Shown piece after piece: positions 36,050-48,858 of a stretch of DNA of 64,000 nt (within the stretch, counting starts at the first letter, position 1; the number at the start of each line of letters is the position of its first letter). Location: contig UESW01004372.1 of assembly GCA_900491605.1 (NCBI GenBank), positions 1,919,130 through 1,983,129 on the forward strand. Reading direction: 5' to 3'. A program made the position numbers and the translations under genes. The notes under the pieces were generated by a model. It saw only the letters and a program-made list of their open reading frames with translations, made no database searches and was not told where the DNA came from. This stretch comes from Calamus simplicifolius (Eukaryota; Streptophyta; Magnoliopsida; Arecales; Arecaceae).

Positions 36050-37800
36050 GTGTCTTGCAACCCGTGGAGCAAAAAGAAAATGATACTTGGATAGCGGGTG
36101 CTTAAGACACTTGATGGATGATGAATCTCAATTCATCACTTTGAATGCAATTGATGGAGGAGTGGTTACCTTTGAAAGTAATGACCAAGGTAACATTATT
36201 GGCATTGATAAAATTGATATCACTCCCTCTACTTATGTTAATAATATCTTGCTTTTAAATGGATTGAATCATAACTTGTCTAGCATTAGTCAATTTTATG
36301 AAAAAGGTTTTAAAATTATTTGTTGAATCATCTCTTTGCATAATTACAAATCCTCTTGATGACTGCATGAAAGCCATTAGTCATAGGCATAGTAATGTTT
36401 ATATTGTTAATGACCAGATTATTGAATGTCTAGTTGTCATAAATGCTAAAATTGATAAATCTAGTTATGACATATAGACTTGCTTATGTCAGCATGGATT
36501 TGCTTTCTAAATTATTCAAAAATGATTTGGTTAAAGGTTTGCCAAAATTAAGTTTCGAAAAAGATAAAATTTGTGATACATGCAAATTTTTTAGAATTTC
36601 TTTTAAGTCTAAAAATATGATTTCAACTTCTAATCTTTTAGAACTTTTGCATATGGATTCATGATTATTGATAATTTTCTCGATTTACATAAGTTTTATT
36701 CTTAGTTAGCAAAAATGAAGCATCTTCAGTTTTTTCTAAAACTCCTTAGAAGAATTTCAAATGAAAAAGGTTTTCCTATTTTATCTATTAGAAGTGATCA
36801 TAGAAAAGAATTTGAAAATCAGCACTTTGAAAAATCTTGTAATGAACATAGGACCTTATGTTCATATTATGTTTGATGAATCTAATGATCTTCCATTAAG
36901 GAAGAGAAAGGTTTTGAATGACATAGATGAAATTGAAAGTCAAGTCAAGAAGCTCACCTTGGATTCAAGGATACAAGCGATACATGAAGAAGAAATTCAA
37001 CATGATGACCCCAAGGTAATGCTGATGGAGGTATGTAATCATTCTAAAGAGCTAATATTAAGTGATCCATCTCATGATATTAGGATTAGATCATCATTTA
37101 GAAATACATGTATTAATTTTGCATTTGTTTTTCATATAGAGCCTAAATGACATGCATGATAAATTAAATGAGAATTTAGAAACAAATTGGATGACATGAT
37201 AATTTCATTAGAAATAAAGCAAGATTGTTAGCTAAAGGTTACAATTAGAAGAAGGAATTGATTTGATGAGACATATGCTCCTGTTGCTAGACTAGAAACT
37301 ATTAGATTACTACTTACTTTTGCATGCTTTATAAATTTCAAATTATATCAAATGGATGTCAAGAGTGCTTTTCTTAATGAATATATTGCCGAACAAGTAT
37401 TTATTGATCAACCATCCGATTTCAAAAATCTTGTTCTCCAAACCATGTATTAATTGAACAAAGCTTTATATGGTTTGAGACAAGTACCCCGGGCATGGTT
37501 TGATAGGCTTATTAAGTTTTTGATTAGCAATAAATTTATTAATGAAAATATTAATGAAACATTATGAATTAAAAGATAGAATGATGATATATTGATAGTA
37601 CAAATTTATGAAGATGACATTATATTCGGTGCTACTAATAATTTCTTGTTCCAAGATTTTGCTAAGTTCATGCAGGAGAGTTCGAGATGAGCATAATGGG
37701 TAAAATCAATTATCGGACTTCAAATCAAGCAATCAAAGAAGAGGATCTTCATAAGCCAATCCTTGTACATCAAGAAAATTTTGAAGAAGTTTGGCGTGAA
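36050..37800 (+). pseudogene. SIRE-1 pol remnant: protease, gag-pre-integrase, partial RT
   Basis: Protease site LDSGCLRHL at about 36088 (Asp-Ser-Gly kept). Then LLLNGLNHNLSSISQFYEKG and a CDTCKFF integrase N-terminal piece (about 36570). The DDE integrase core is missing: by about 36850-36900 the sequence is already linker to RT. RT keeps YAPVARLETIRLLL, MDVKSAFLNEYI, ALYGLRQVPRAWFDRL and a catalytic-region IYEDDIIFG (about 37605; Val of YVDD replaced by Glu). It ends in the GEFEMSIMG area, with the remainder of RT and the RNase H lost. Many stops. Confidence 0.87.
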
Positions 37801-39110
37801 GAAATTTAAAGTATCGTACATTTGTCGAGTGATATGGGTTGCAGGCCCATGATCGACAACTAGTAGTATCAGCTTGATCTATTTACTCCTTACTTGATAT
37901 GATTTTATTGTAAGACTTGAATTATTAAATACTACTTTATTAGTGGTATCATTTCTTATCATATCTTATAATAAATTGCCTATGCATGAAATGAAAAGGA
38001 TTTGATAAAGGTGATGCATATTTTATTATAATATCTTGTTTGCATATCACCTATGTAAGAAATCTTATGTTATCATATGAAATGTGAAATTGAATTGTGG
38101 TGATTGTTATAGAATGCCTATGTATTTTTCATATATACATTGAGATTAGCACGATACATTTATAAAATGTTTTGATTATATGGCATTGGTATCATTTCTT
38201 GCATAAAACTTTTATTACATATAGACCAAATTTGAAATATTAAGGGGGAGAGAATGTAAGCATATTTGAACTCAAATATTTGATGTGGTATATGTTAATA
38301 TTGTATGTCAACACATTTTTAAATTAGTAAGGGGGAGAAGAAACTTACTTGAATATTTGGATACTTTGATGCATTAAGCACTATGATGTATTAAATATCA
38401 AATATCTTACTGTTATAAGTGCTTTGATGTATGAATGTGGTATCAACTCTTATATGTGGCAATGATTTGAATGCATATCAAACTATGAAACTGCCACCTT
38501 GCTCCATATATATATATAAGGTGATATTTTGATCCTACATTCAAAGTTTTTTTTTAAAATTGGTATCAATTGAGTTATGAAAATGATTGTTATTAAATGA
38601 TTAATATTTTTGTATCTTATTGTTACTATTGAAGATTAGAATTTTTCTTATAATATAAACTTTGTTGTGAACTTTAATATATTTGGACCTTGACGTATTT
38701 TGAACCTTGATATGTTATTTTTAGGATTTGAGATTATGAACCTTGATGAACTTTGATGTATCTTTATTGTATGGTTGAAATTATACCTTGTATGATCAAG
38801 CCATAAACTTAATAGTTTGTATTATTTACTTATGCTTTTTAATGCATTATGAATGCTTAATGTCTTTTCCTTGATGAATGCTTAATTGTGCACATTCTTT
38901 CATCTCTTTTGATTAATGACAAAAAGGGGGAGAGAATAGCATACACTTCATTTACATTTATGGGAGAGATTAGCATGCATTATATTCATGGAACATTCAT
39001 GGGAGAGAATAGCATGTAATGAGAAAAGTATATACATTAAAAGGGCAGAGAATTTTATATATTTTCTTTTGTATGCTTAATGGTTTTGTCATCATCAAAA
39101 AGGGAAAGAT
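37801..39110 (+). other. SIRE-1 spacer between pol and the 3' LTR
   Basis: AT-rich, non-coding now, with recurrent agggggagag words (about 38245, 38330, 38930) typical of the 3' spacer of SIRE-like elements. No envelope-like frame is recognisable. It ends in the polypurine tract at 39097-39110. Confidence 0.7.
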
Positions 39111-41449
39111 TGTTGGCCCCTAGATTGATTTTGATGATTACAAAACAATTAAGACTAAGTGTTTATAGAAATTAATATTATTGCAGGGATGTACATGTGT
39201 CATACAGGTAAGCCTTATCGAGCAAAATTTTATTTGTTACATGAAAGCTTGTTTTTCTCTTATCTTGAATTTAGCTAATTGATCCTTTATTCCTTGGATT
39301 ATTGCATGACTATGTAAGCTAGCTTATTTCCCTCCTTAACTAGCTTCCTCCACTTGCTAGCTAACAATTTCTCCTCTCACAAATAAGCCTAGCCGAACCA
39401 TGAACATTTTGAGTTGCTTGTAAGCTAGCTATTCTTCCTTGTAAGAGGCTGGCCGAATGGTTTCTATATTAAGTTAGCTTGTGAGCTAACTTCTCTCCTC
39501 TCCTTAGCTAACTTGTTAACCTTTGTGAGCTAACTTTTTTGTTGTAGAATTTTGCTGGCCGAATGGAGCTTGCGAAGAGCTAGCTAGAGAGCTAGCTTCC
39601 CCTTGGGCGACACCATGAACTTTTTTTCATAGAGTTAGCTAACAAGCTAACTATCTTTTCTCTCTGTTATTCATGGCCGAATGAATTGTGAAAGCAGTTA
39701 GCTTAACAGCTAACTATTTTTTCTTTTCTCCCTCCACGTTGTATGAAAATTTGAATAGAGTTAGCTAACAAGTTAACTATCTTTGTCATGAATTGGTTTA
39801 TTTTTTATCTAGTTAGCTAACTAGTTAACTACTTTATTCATTCCCTCTTCAGTCGCATGAAAGTTTTTGAATTGAGTTAGCTCTAGAGCTAACTACTTTT
39901 AACCTGGCCTCATGCACTTTTAAGATGGCTAACTAAGAGCTAGCTAAAATTCAAACTCTCTCTGTTCATGAAAACGTGGGATGCTTGTCTATGTGGCTAG
40001 TTAGCTAAAGAGCTAACTAGTTTGTATCTTAGCTACCTTTCAAGCTAACTACTCTATTTTTTTTATGGCAGATTTTTCCTCCAAGCCGTGCACACTTCCA
40101 AACATGCTAACTGGGGAGTTAACCACTTTATTCTCCTTGCCACATGAATTCTCATTTGAGCTTAGCTAACTCCTTGGCATTAAAGCATGAAACCTTGAAT
40201 GGGGAGTTAACTATTTTTCCTGGACTTCTTTTTAGCCATATGGTTTTTAAATTGAGCTAGCTCACTAGCTAGCTACTTTATTTTGGATTGAGGCTGATTT
40301 CTTACCGTGGAGCCTTGCTAGCTAGCTTGGGATGTTTAGTTAGCCTTGCTTAGCTTGTTTTTACCTTTTTTTCTCCTCCATGGCTGCACGTCTTCTTGAG
40401 GGTTGATGGAAATTAATTCCAGCCAACCAACTCTCTCAATATTAAATGCTTCTCTCTCTTTTAATTATAATATTTTTTTTGATGTTTGACAGAGATCTTT
40501 CTTTGCCAAATGATTAAATGCAATGTTTAGGGAAATAAATTCAAACGGTTATATTTCTTCCATTTTTAATTTCCGACATTATTTTTATTTTGGTTTAAAT
40601 AGATGTGATCAGAGGAATGATTTTTGTTGACGAATCTTTAAAAATCTGAAAAAGAAAAAGAAAGAAAGAAATCAAAAGAGAGTGTTCATTGCATATTTTT
40701 CGGAGTGTTGAAGAGCAAGTTCTTGTGCTGTGAAGTTGACAAATCTCAATCCTTGCTCAAGTCGTCCAGATCCGGTGAAGCATTCAAAAAGTCTTCAGCT
40801 ATCTCGGAGATCCACATTCATTGCTGAAGATTTGCTTCAAATTTGTAAAGTTCTTTTGAATATTTACTCAAGTTAGGAGCTATTTGTTATCTACTCTGAT
40901 ATTTCTTGTAATAGGGTTAGAGATAACCTTAGATTGTTGTTTGGCTTCCTTGTGCCGTTAAACAAGAGGACTAGCCAGGAAGGCTAGGGGATTGGCTGCC
41001 TTGTACTGTTAAACAAGAGGACTAGCTTGGAAAACTAGGGTTTGGCTGCCTTGTGCGTTAAACAAGAGGACTAGCCTGGAAAACTAGGGGTTTGGCTGCC
41101 TTGTGCCGTGAAACAAGAGGACTAGCCGGGAAGGCTAGGGGTTTGGCTGCCTTGTGCCATGAAACAAGAGGACTAGCCGGGAAGGTTAGAGGTTGTAATC
41201 GTTGTAATATGATTAGTGAAATTCCCAAAGGGTTTTTGGGGAGTGGACGTAGGAGCCGAGTTTGACACCGAACCACTATAAACCCTATTGTGTTTGTGAT
41301 TGTATATTCTGTGTAATTTTGTTTCGTCCACTCCACTACACCGCTGCGAACTAATTTTTTAACTAGTGATTAAACACATATCTGCGCTAGTAATTAATTT
41401 TTTAAATACCCAATTCACCCCTCTCTTGGGTTACTACATCTGGGCAACA
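39111..41449 (+). repeat. SIRE-1 3' LTR
   Basis: Matches the 5' LTR along its whole length with moderate substitution and indel differences, including the palindrome-rich part (about 39310-40340) and the 51-bp repeats (about 40945-41190). Confidence 0.92.
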
Positions 41450-41699
41450 AATTTGATTTCTAATAACAAAAGAATGAAGATGAATGACTGCAAGGGGGAA
41501 AATGAAATTGAAACAAGAATATGGAGCAGAGTGGTTCTGCAATAGGAATGACAAAAACCAAGTTGGCTCTATTCCTCTTTGGAGCAGAGTGGTTCCGCAA
41601 TGAAAACAAGGCTCTAAAATCCCTTGAATCTCATCGTTATACCTATGCTATACAGATCATGGTCAAGGAAAGAATGTAAATCCCTTCCGTTATCAAAAC

Positions 41700-43235
41700 T
41701 ATAAATCCCCCCTCCTTGGAAAATCCCTCGCAAACTTAATTTCTGAGGGATTTTCAGAGGGATTATTTTATTAATTTTTTTTATAAATAAGCCATTTATT
41801 ATAAAAATTTTCCTCAAAAAATTCCTCAAAAATTGATAAAAATAATCCCTCAGAAATTAATTTTGCGAGGGATTTTTTGAGGGATTGTTTTCATCAAAAA
41901 TTTATTAATAACTCGGAAAAAAAATCCCTCGAAAAATCCCTTGCAAACTTAATTTCCGAGGGATTATTTTTATCAATTTTTTTTACAAATAAGCCATTAT
42001 TATAGAAATATCCCTAAAAAATTCCTCGCAAAATCATCAAAAAATCCTCGAAGATTAATTTTGCAAGGGATTTTCTGAGGGATTGTTTCATCAAAAAATT
42101 TATTAATAACTCATTAACGAAAACAAATATCCCTCGAAAAATCCCTTGCAAATTTAATTTTCAAGGGATTTTTTATTAATTTTTTTTATAAATAAGCCAT
42201 TTATTATAGAAATATCCCTCAGAAAATCTCTCACAAATCATCAAAAAATCCCTCAAAAATTAATTTTGCGAGGGATTTTCGAGGGATTGTTTTCATAAAA
42301 AGTTTATTAATAACTCATTAATAAAAAAAAATCCCTCGAAAAATCCCTCGCAAATTTAATTTTCGAGGGATTTTCCGAGGGATTATTTTTATCAATTTTT
42401 TTACAAATAAGCCATTTATTATAGAAATATCTCTCAAAAAATTTCTCAAAAATTAATTTTGCGATAGATTTTTCGAGGGATTGTTTTCATCAAAAAATTT
42501 ATTAATAACTAATTAACAAAAAAAAAATCCCTTAGAAAATCCCTAGCAAATTTAATTTCCAAGGGATTTTTGAGGGATTATTTTTATCATTTTTTTACAA
42601 ATAAGCTATTTATTATAGAAATATCCCTGAAAAATTCCTCATAAAATCATCAAAAAATCCCTCAAAAAATTTTTCAAAAATTAATTTTGCGAGGGATTTT
42701 CCGACGGATTGTTTTTCATCAAAAAAATTATTAATAACTCATTAACGGAAAAAAAATCCCTCGAAAAATCCCTCAAAAATAAATTTCTGAGGGATTTTCT
42801 GAGAGATTATTTTTATTAATTTTTTTTACAAATAAGCCATTTATTAAAGAAATATCCCTCGAAAAATTGCAAAATCATCAAAAAAATCCCTCAAAAATTA
42901 ATTTTGTGAGGGATTTTTGAGGGATTATTTTATCAATTTTTTTACAAATAAGCCATTTATTATAGAAATATCCCTCAAAAAATCTCTCGCAAAATCCCTC
43001 AGAAATTAAATTTTACGATGGATTTTCCGAGGGATTGTTTTATCAGAATTTTTTTACAAAGAACCCATTTATGTTTGAAATATCCCTCGAAAAATCTCTC
43101 GAAAACTTAATTTTGCGACAGAATTTGTGAGAAAATATTTCTTATCAAAAAATTTTATAGTTTATTTTTTGTCAAAAAATCCCTTGGAATTGTGAGGGAT
43201 TTTTTCCCTTGGTAAATCACACTTTTCTAGTAGTG
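41700..43235. repeat. CACTA 5' subterminal array with ~200-bp higher-order repeat
   Basis: Here the gagggatttt motif occurs in both orientations, embedded in a larger unit with the marker aaataagccatttattat. Marker copies are near 41788, 41991, 42194, 42409, 42603, 42834 and 42950, spacings of about 203, 203, 215, 194, 231 and 116. The array is about 1.5 kb, much longer and more ordered than the other end. Confidence 0.85.
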
Positions 43236-43582
43236 AATCAAGGTACGAAAGCTTATAACATAGTGGAATCCCTTGTCATCCTCAAGTTCATTCCCTGAGT
43301 GCCTCGATTTTACTTGAGTTGATTAATTGCTAGAAGAATCTTTCAGATCTGTAATTATTAGATTAACTTAGCCCTAATCTGAGTGGTTTCTTAACCACAA
43401 CGATCCTCTTCTTTATTACTTTGCCTAATTTCTAAATTCAAACTTTGTTTAGTCTTCTAAGTCCTTCCATGTAATTCCTAGTTCTTAAATATTAAGTGAA
43501 TGTATGTGTTATTTCACTTAATTGTTCATTTAATCTTTACTAATTCTATTAGAAATACATCCCATGTCGTTGTCCCACATCA
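43236..43582 (+). repeat. Gypsy 5' LTR, right part
   Basis: Continues the LTR after the CACTA end; it aligns with the last third of the 3' LTR (aatcaaggtacgaaagctta versus aatcaaggtatgaaagctta). The two parts together give about 1203 bp against 1177 bp for the 3' LTR. Confidence 0.92.
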
Positions 43583-43585
43583 TCA

Positions 43586-43597
43586 TGGTATCAGAGC
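43586..43597 (+). other. Gypsy primer-binding site
   Basis: TGGTATCAGAGC, complementary to initiator methionine tRNA, three bases after the 5' LTR end. It is now about 22 kb from the LTR promoter because of the nested CACTA. Confidence 0.92.
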
Positions 43598-44041
43598 CTG
43601 GTTGGTTAGGGCGAAATTTCCAATTTTTCCTTGCTTGCTGGATTATCTGAACATTACAGTATATGGTATGTGTTTTAATTGTAGCATGTAGAAAATAAAA
43701 ATTTTATAATTTTTATTTTTCTAGGTTCTTTATAATTCAATATATTTTTCAGAATTTTCTAAGGAATTATTTCGAACTATGAGTTTTCTGCCAGCCAAAA
43801 TAAGGTCTGAGAACAGGTTCTGTTCTGTTTTTCTGACTTGACTGAGTTCCAGGAACTGCCCAACAAAGCAATGAATTTTAAATTTGATTTTCTTTACCTG
43901 GAGTGTCATCATTGAGTTAAGAGTGTTCTATAAATTTTTTTAAATTTTCTGAATATATTACATAACACTTTCTTGCCTCACTTTGGAGTTGCAAAACACA
44001 GAAAATTCTGCACATAATGTTAGGATTCATATGAATGTTGC

Positions 44042-45275
44042 ATGACAATTAGGTCAGGTACACCCTACCAAACCCAAGCTCAATCAAGTTCAACCATGGA
44101 CCAAAATTTTGAGACCTTGATAAAAACCCTAAATGATCAAATGGCCCGACTAAACCAGAATATGACTGATCAATTGAACAAGACCACCCAAAGCATGACT
44201 GATCAAATGACCCATATCACTGTTAGGCTTGACCAATTAGAGTCAGGTACTCCTACAAGAACCCATGAAGCCCAAATAGAATTAGAGCCTGAACAGAGTT
44301 AAGTACGTCCATCAACCCTAGAAAAGCTATACACCAAGACCTTTTTCCTGAACCCAATCCTAGGAGGCCTAATCGAGAACCTTTCTTTGAGCCAAATCCT
44401 AGAAGACTCAATTTTAATTAAGTTCATGACCCGAATCCTAGGAGGGAACTCCATGACCCAGCTTATGAGCCAAATCCTAGGAGACCTAATCAGAACCAAA
44501 TGGACTAGTATGACCAAACTCTTAGGAATATTAGATTGGAAGCATCCACTTTGATGGAAGTCTAGATCCTAAGGTTTATGTGGATTGGAAGGGCGAGATG
44601 GATCAGTATTTTGAGTGGTACGAAATGACTGAGGAAAGGAAGTGCAAATTTGCAAAAGCTTAGGTTAGTCCGTTAGGTTAGGTTATACTGGAAAAATCAA
44701 GTATTCATTAGACAGAGAGGTGATGTTCCCATAGTAACCTGGAGAGCAATGAAGCGTAGACTTAGAGAGAATACCTTCCCATGTCCTACCACTAAGGACT
44801 TCTAGATCAGTGGCAGAGATTGACCCAAGAAACCAAGAGTGTAGCTGAGTACATTGCAAAGTTTGATGAATTTGTGATGAGATGCAATGTTGATGAGTCC
44901 GAATCAGTTACCTTATCTAGATTCAAAGCTGGATTAAGGGAAGAGATCCAGAAAGAGTTGTTCATGAGAGAAGTCCATGATTTAGAGCTAGCCTATCAGA
45001 TAGCACGCGATGCTGAGAGATTTATGGGGGACCAGTTTATCGCAGACCAGAAACCCCTAGAACTAGTACACCTAGTCAGTAGCCAGGACCAAGTCAGATG
45101 CGACCCAAGCGGCCTAACCCTGGTACACCTCTGACCCGTAGGATGATAAGGGAAAAGCACTAGAAGTTCATAGAAACTCAAACCGTAATGCTTGCTTCAA
45201 ATATCGTCAAATAGGCCATTATGCAAGCAATTGCCCAAATAGAGCCTTGTACATGAAGGTTAGAGGAAAATGAGT
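44042..45275 (+). pseudogene. Gypsy gag remnant
   Basis: Structural protein remnant. 44042-44302 encodes a Gln/Asn-rich N-terminal segment with repeated MTDQ units. After breaks comes the retrotransposon-gag core (44820-45000; SVAEYIAKFDEFVMRC, then LRFKAGLREEIQKEL-like). A zinc knuckle follows at about 45187-45230 (CFKYRQIGHYASNC), in which the second Cys of CCHC is Tyr. Repeated NPRRP-like segments lie at 44350-44510. Frameshifts and stops divide it. Confidence 0.85.
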
Positions 45276-45296
45276 TTGAACCCAAAGCGCCCTTAG

Positions 45297-48200
45297 ATGA
45301 TTGTGCTAGAAAGTATATCAGCTGAGGATAATTTGGCAGATGAGTATGAAGGTGATGAGGATCTTGTAGACCCTGACCTTTTGGGAGTAGTTAGATGCAT
45401 CCTTACCCAGACTAAGACCCAAGACGATTGGCGTAGGACTAACATCCTACAAACCTTTGTCAAGTTAGGGGATAAGGTGTGTAAGATAATCATAGATAGT
45501 GGAAGTTGTGTGAATGCCATATCTATTAGTGATGTCAAAACTTTAGGCTTATCCACAGCTCCCCATCCAAACCCCTATAAGGTTTCTTGGATAGACTCCA
45601 CATCAATTCCTGTCAAAATTAGGTGTTTAGTCCAAATCCAATTACAGTCCTATCAGGAGGAAGTGTGGTGTGATGTTCTACCAATGGGAGTGAGTAGTAT
45701 CGTCTTAGGTCGATCCTGGTTATTTGACCATGATGCAACCCTTTTTAGCCAATCTAATTCTTGCCATTCATGCACCTTGGAAAGAAGTTTATAATCAACC
45801 CTACACCACCTAAGGACACGGTTAAGAGAGGATCGAGCCACCTAAAGGAAACAAAGACTAGAGTCAATCTGATAATTGCAAAGGAGATTGAGAAAGAACT
45901 CACGAGGGTATACCTGTTTGGATCTTAACCGCTAAGGAAACACAAGAGCCTGCCCAGAAAGAGCACCCTCAGAAGTGGATGAATTATTAGAGGACTTTAA
46001 GGATGTTTCTAAATGACCTACTTGATCACCTTCCACCACTTAGGGACATCCAACATGCCATTGATTTAGTCCCAGAGCAACCTTACCAAACCTCCACATT
46101 ATAGGATGAACCCTATAGAACACCTAGAGTTGCAAAGACAAGTAGGGAAACTCTTTAGGAAAGGATTTATTAGGAAAGTTTGAGTCCTTATGCAGTCCCA
46201 GCCCTGTTAACACGTAAGAAGGATGGTATGTGGAGGATGTGTGTCGATAGTCATGCTATAAATAAAATTACAGTAAAATATAGGTTTCCCATTTTTCGCT
46301 TGGACGATATGCTAGATATGATGGCCGGTGCAACTATATTTTCTAAGATTGACTTGAAGAGCGACTATCACCAGGTTACGATTAGAACAGGGGATGAGTG
46401 AAAGACTGCATTTAAGACTAAGGATGATTTATTTGAATGGATAGTGATGCCATTTGGGTTGTCCAATGCACCTAGCACATTTATGAGGATTATGATCCAA
46501 GTCCTACGTGACTTCATGGAAAAATTTGTAGTAGTATACTTTGATGACATTTTGATTTACAGTAGGACTAAGGAAAGCCACTTAGACCACCTTAGGCAAG
46601 TATGTACAACCCTTAGGAAAGAGAATCTCTATGCTAATTTGAAGAAGTGTGAGTTCTTGACCCATAGAGTCACTTTCCTAGGGTTCATTGTCACCCCTGA
46701 TGGAGTTTCAGCTGATCCTGAAAAGATAAAAGCCATAGTTGAGTGGCCTGTTCCCAAAACTGTTCATGATATTCATAGTTTTCATGGTCTAGCCACCTTC
46801 TATAGGAGATTCATATGAGGTTTTAGCTCCATTGTCACCCCAATAACTGATTGTCTTAGGAAGGGTAGTTTTAATTGGACCAAATTAGTTAATAGAGCCT
46901 TCCTAGAGATAAAAGATAGAATGACACAAGCACCTATTTTGAAGTTACCGGACTTTACCAAAGTATTCGAGGTAGCTTGTGATGCATCTGGAGTTGGAAT
47001 AGGCGGAGTTTTAAGCCAGGAGAACCATCCTATAGCTTTCTTTAGTGAAAAGTTAAATGATGCTAAGCTTAAATATTCCACCTATGAAAGAACTCTATGC
47101 GGTAGTGCAAGCTTTAAAGTATTGGAGACACTATCTTCTAACGCAAGAATTTATCCTATTCTCTGATCATGAGGCCCTTAGATTTCTTAGTTCCTAAAAA
47201 AGTTGAATCCTAGGCATGCCAAATGGGTAGAATACATCCAAGCCTACACTTTTGTCCTGAAACACCATGTCGGAACTGAGAATAAGGTAGCCGATGCTTT
47301 GAGTCGTAGAGCCTTGCTTCTAAATTCAGTTAGCACTGAAGTTGTTGGATTTGAGATACTTAAAGATGAGTATGCAACCTATCCAGACTTTAGTGAAATT
47401 TACCAGGCCTTGAGTCAAGGACCATCTAGTGACTATAGTGATTATACCCTTCTAGATGGTCATCTGTTTAAAGAGAACAAGTTCTATTCCCAAAACTTTC
47501 TTGAGAGACTTTCTAGTTTGGAAGACCCATGCGGGAGGTTTAGCTGGTCACTTTGGTAGGAATAAGACCATTTTAGCTGTTGAGGACCAGTTTTTTTGGC
47601 CAGTACTTAAGAGACAAGTTGCCCAGATAATGGCCAGGTGTCGAACTTGTGCTATTGGCAAGCAGCAAAAGCAAAACACTGGACTCTATACACCCTTACC
47701 TGTACCCGATTGCCCTTGGCAGGACCTTAGCATGGATTTCGTATTAGGCCTACCAAAAACCCAGCAAAAACATGATTCAATCTTTGTTGTGGTAGGTTCT
47801 CAAAAATGGCTCACTTCATCCCTTGTTCCCAAACTTTTGATGCCTCTAGAGTTGCCAAACTTTTTCTAGATGGAGTGGTAAAGCTACATGGACTGCCTAA
47901 AACCATAGTGTCCATAGGGATGTCAAATTTACTAGCTACTTTTGGAAAATCCTATGGCATTTGTTAGGCACCAAATTAAAATTCTCCACTGCCTACCACC
48001 CTCAGACCGATGGCCAGACTGAAGTCATAAATAGAGTCTAGGAAATCTACTGAGGTGTCTTGTAGGAGAATACCTGGAAACTGGGATTTATTACTACCTC
48101 GTGCTGAGTTTGCATACAATAGTTCAGTTAATAGGTCTACTGGAAAAAGCCCCTTCGAGATTGTCTATGGTTATAAACCTAGAAGACTTATCGACCTCAT

Positions 48201-48830
48201 TCATTACCATCACACGCACGAGTATCTGAGTCCGCCAAGTCATATGCACAGCATATTAAGGAGTTGCATAAAGAAATTAGTAAAAAGATTCAAATGAGCA
48301 ATGAATTATATAGACATATGGCTAACTCATGTAAAAGAATGAAGGAATTTAATGAAGGAGACTCTGTAATGATTAAACTTAAACCTGAAAGGTTTCCATC
48401 ATGAACTATGAAGAAACTACACGCCCGGGGAGCTGAACCTTTCAAAGTAATAAAGAAAGTAGGACCTAATGCATATGTTTTAGAGTTACCACTAGATTAT
48501 GGCATTAGTTCCACATTTAATATTTTTGATATGAAAGAATACAAAGAACCGGCATTAATTCCTAGTGAGCCTTTTGGGCCTTATCTTGCCTTTGAGAGTG
48601 AAACCCTATCTGAGTGTCCACCAGCAATTCCACCAGACCAGAGAGACAGATTTGAACGTATTTTGGATGATCAGGCAATTACCACCAGAAATAAAGGCTA
48701 TCAACGTTATCTGGTTCATTGGCAATGCCAACCCAAATCCGAGAAATCCTAGATCACCCGAGAGGATCTTCAACAAATTGCACCAGATTTACTAGAGAAA
48801 TATCATGGGCAGATTGATCCTTACTCGACA
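45297..48830 (+). pseudogene. Gypsy pol remnant: protease, RT, RNase H, integrase, chromodomain-like end
   Basis: Protease: IIDSGSCVNAIS with the Asp-Ser-Gly site (about 45487) and IVLGRSWLF. RT: SPYAVPALLTRKKDG, WRMCVDSHAINKIT, FSKIDLKSDYHQ, MPFGLSNAPSTFM and catalytic VYFDDILIYSR (about 46536). RNase H: DASGVGIGGVLSQ and the HHVGTENKVADALSRR end (about 47260). Integrase: zinc-binding start GLAGHFGRNKT, CRTCAIGKQQK, CPWQDLSMDFVLGLP, then AYHPQTDGQTE (about 47990) and SPFEIVYGYKPR. The C-terminal RILDDQAITTRNKGYQ ... YLVHWQ stretch (about 48655-48780) looks like a chromodomain. Stops after RT (46817) and many frameshifts make it inactive. Confidence 0.92.
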
Positions 48831-48858
48831 GGGTCGAGTTTCTCCCATCTGGAAGAAT

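Larger units (their letters stand above)
31960..41449 (+). mobile_element. SIRE-like Ty1/copia element (SIRE-1), internally deleted
   Basis: LTRs of 2444 and 2339 bp begin TGTTGGCCCC and end GGCAACA, with primer-binding site TGGTATCAAAGC (34406-34417) and a polypurine tract (aaaaagggaaagat, 39097-39110). Flanking pentamers gattt (31955-31959) and aattt (41450-41454) are a one-mismatch target duplication. LTR length over 2 kb, two-knuckle gag and the long agggggagag-rich spacer before the 3' LTR fit the SIRE/Maximus lineage (inference). The internal region is only 4.7 kb because most of the integrase and the RNase H are missing. It is inserted in the CACTA 5' region. Confidence 0.92.
21721..43235 (-). 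mobile_element. CACTA (En/Spm-type) DNA transposon, 21.5 kb including a nested SIRE element
   Basis: The left end is CACTACAAGAAAAAGGG (21721) and the right end is the inverted complement CTTTTCTAGTAGTG (ending 43235), so the ends are CACTA inverted repeats. Flanking triplets are cat and aat, an imperfect version of the expected 3-bp duplication. Inside lie arrays of cgagggatttt-type subterminal repeats in opposite orientation at the two ends, a TNPD-like transposase, and downstream of it a TNPA-like gene, both on the minus strand. Without the nested SIRE copy it is about 12 kb. The transposase genes carry stops and frameshifts, so the element is not autonomous now. Confidence 0.94.

Noticed and set aside
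41700..43235. Regularly spaced repeats that might suggest a CRISPR array
   Set aside because: The repeats vary, spacers are repeats too, there are no cas genes, and the array lies inside a CACTA terminus in plant DNA.
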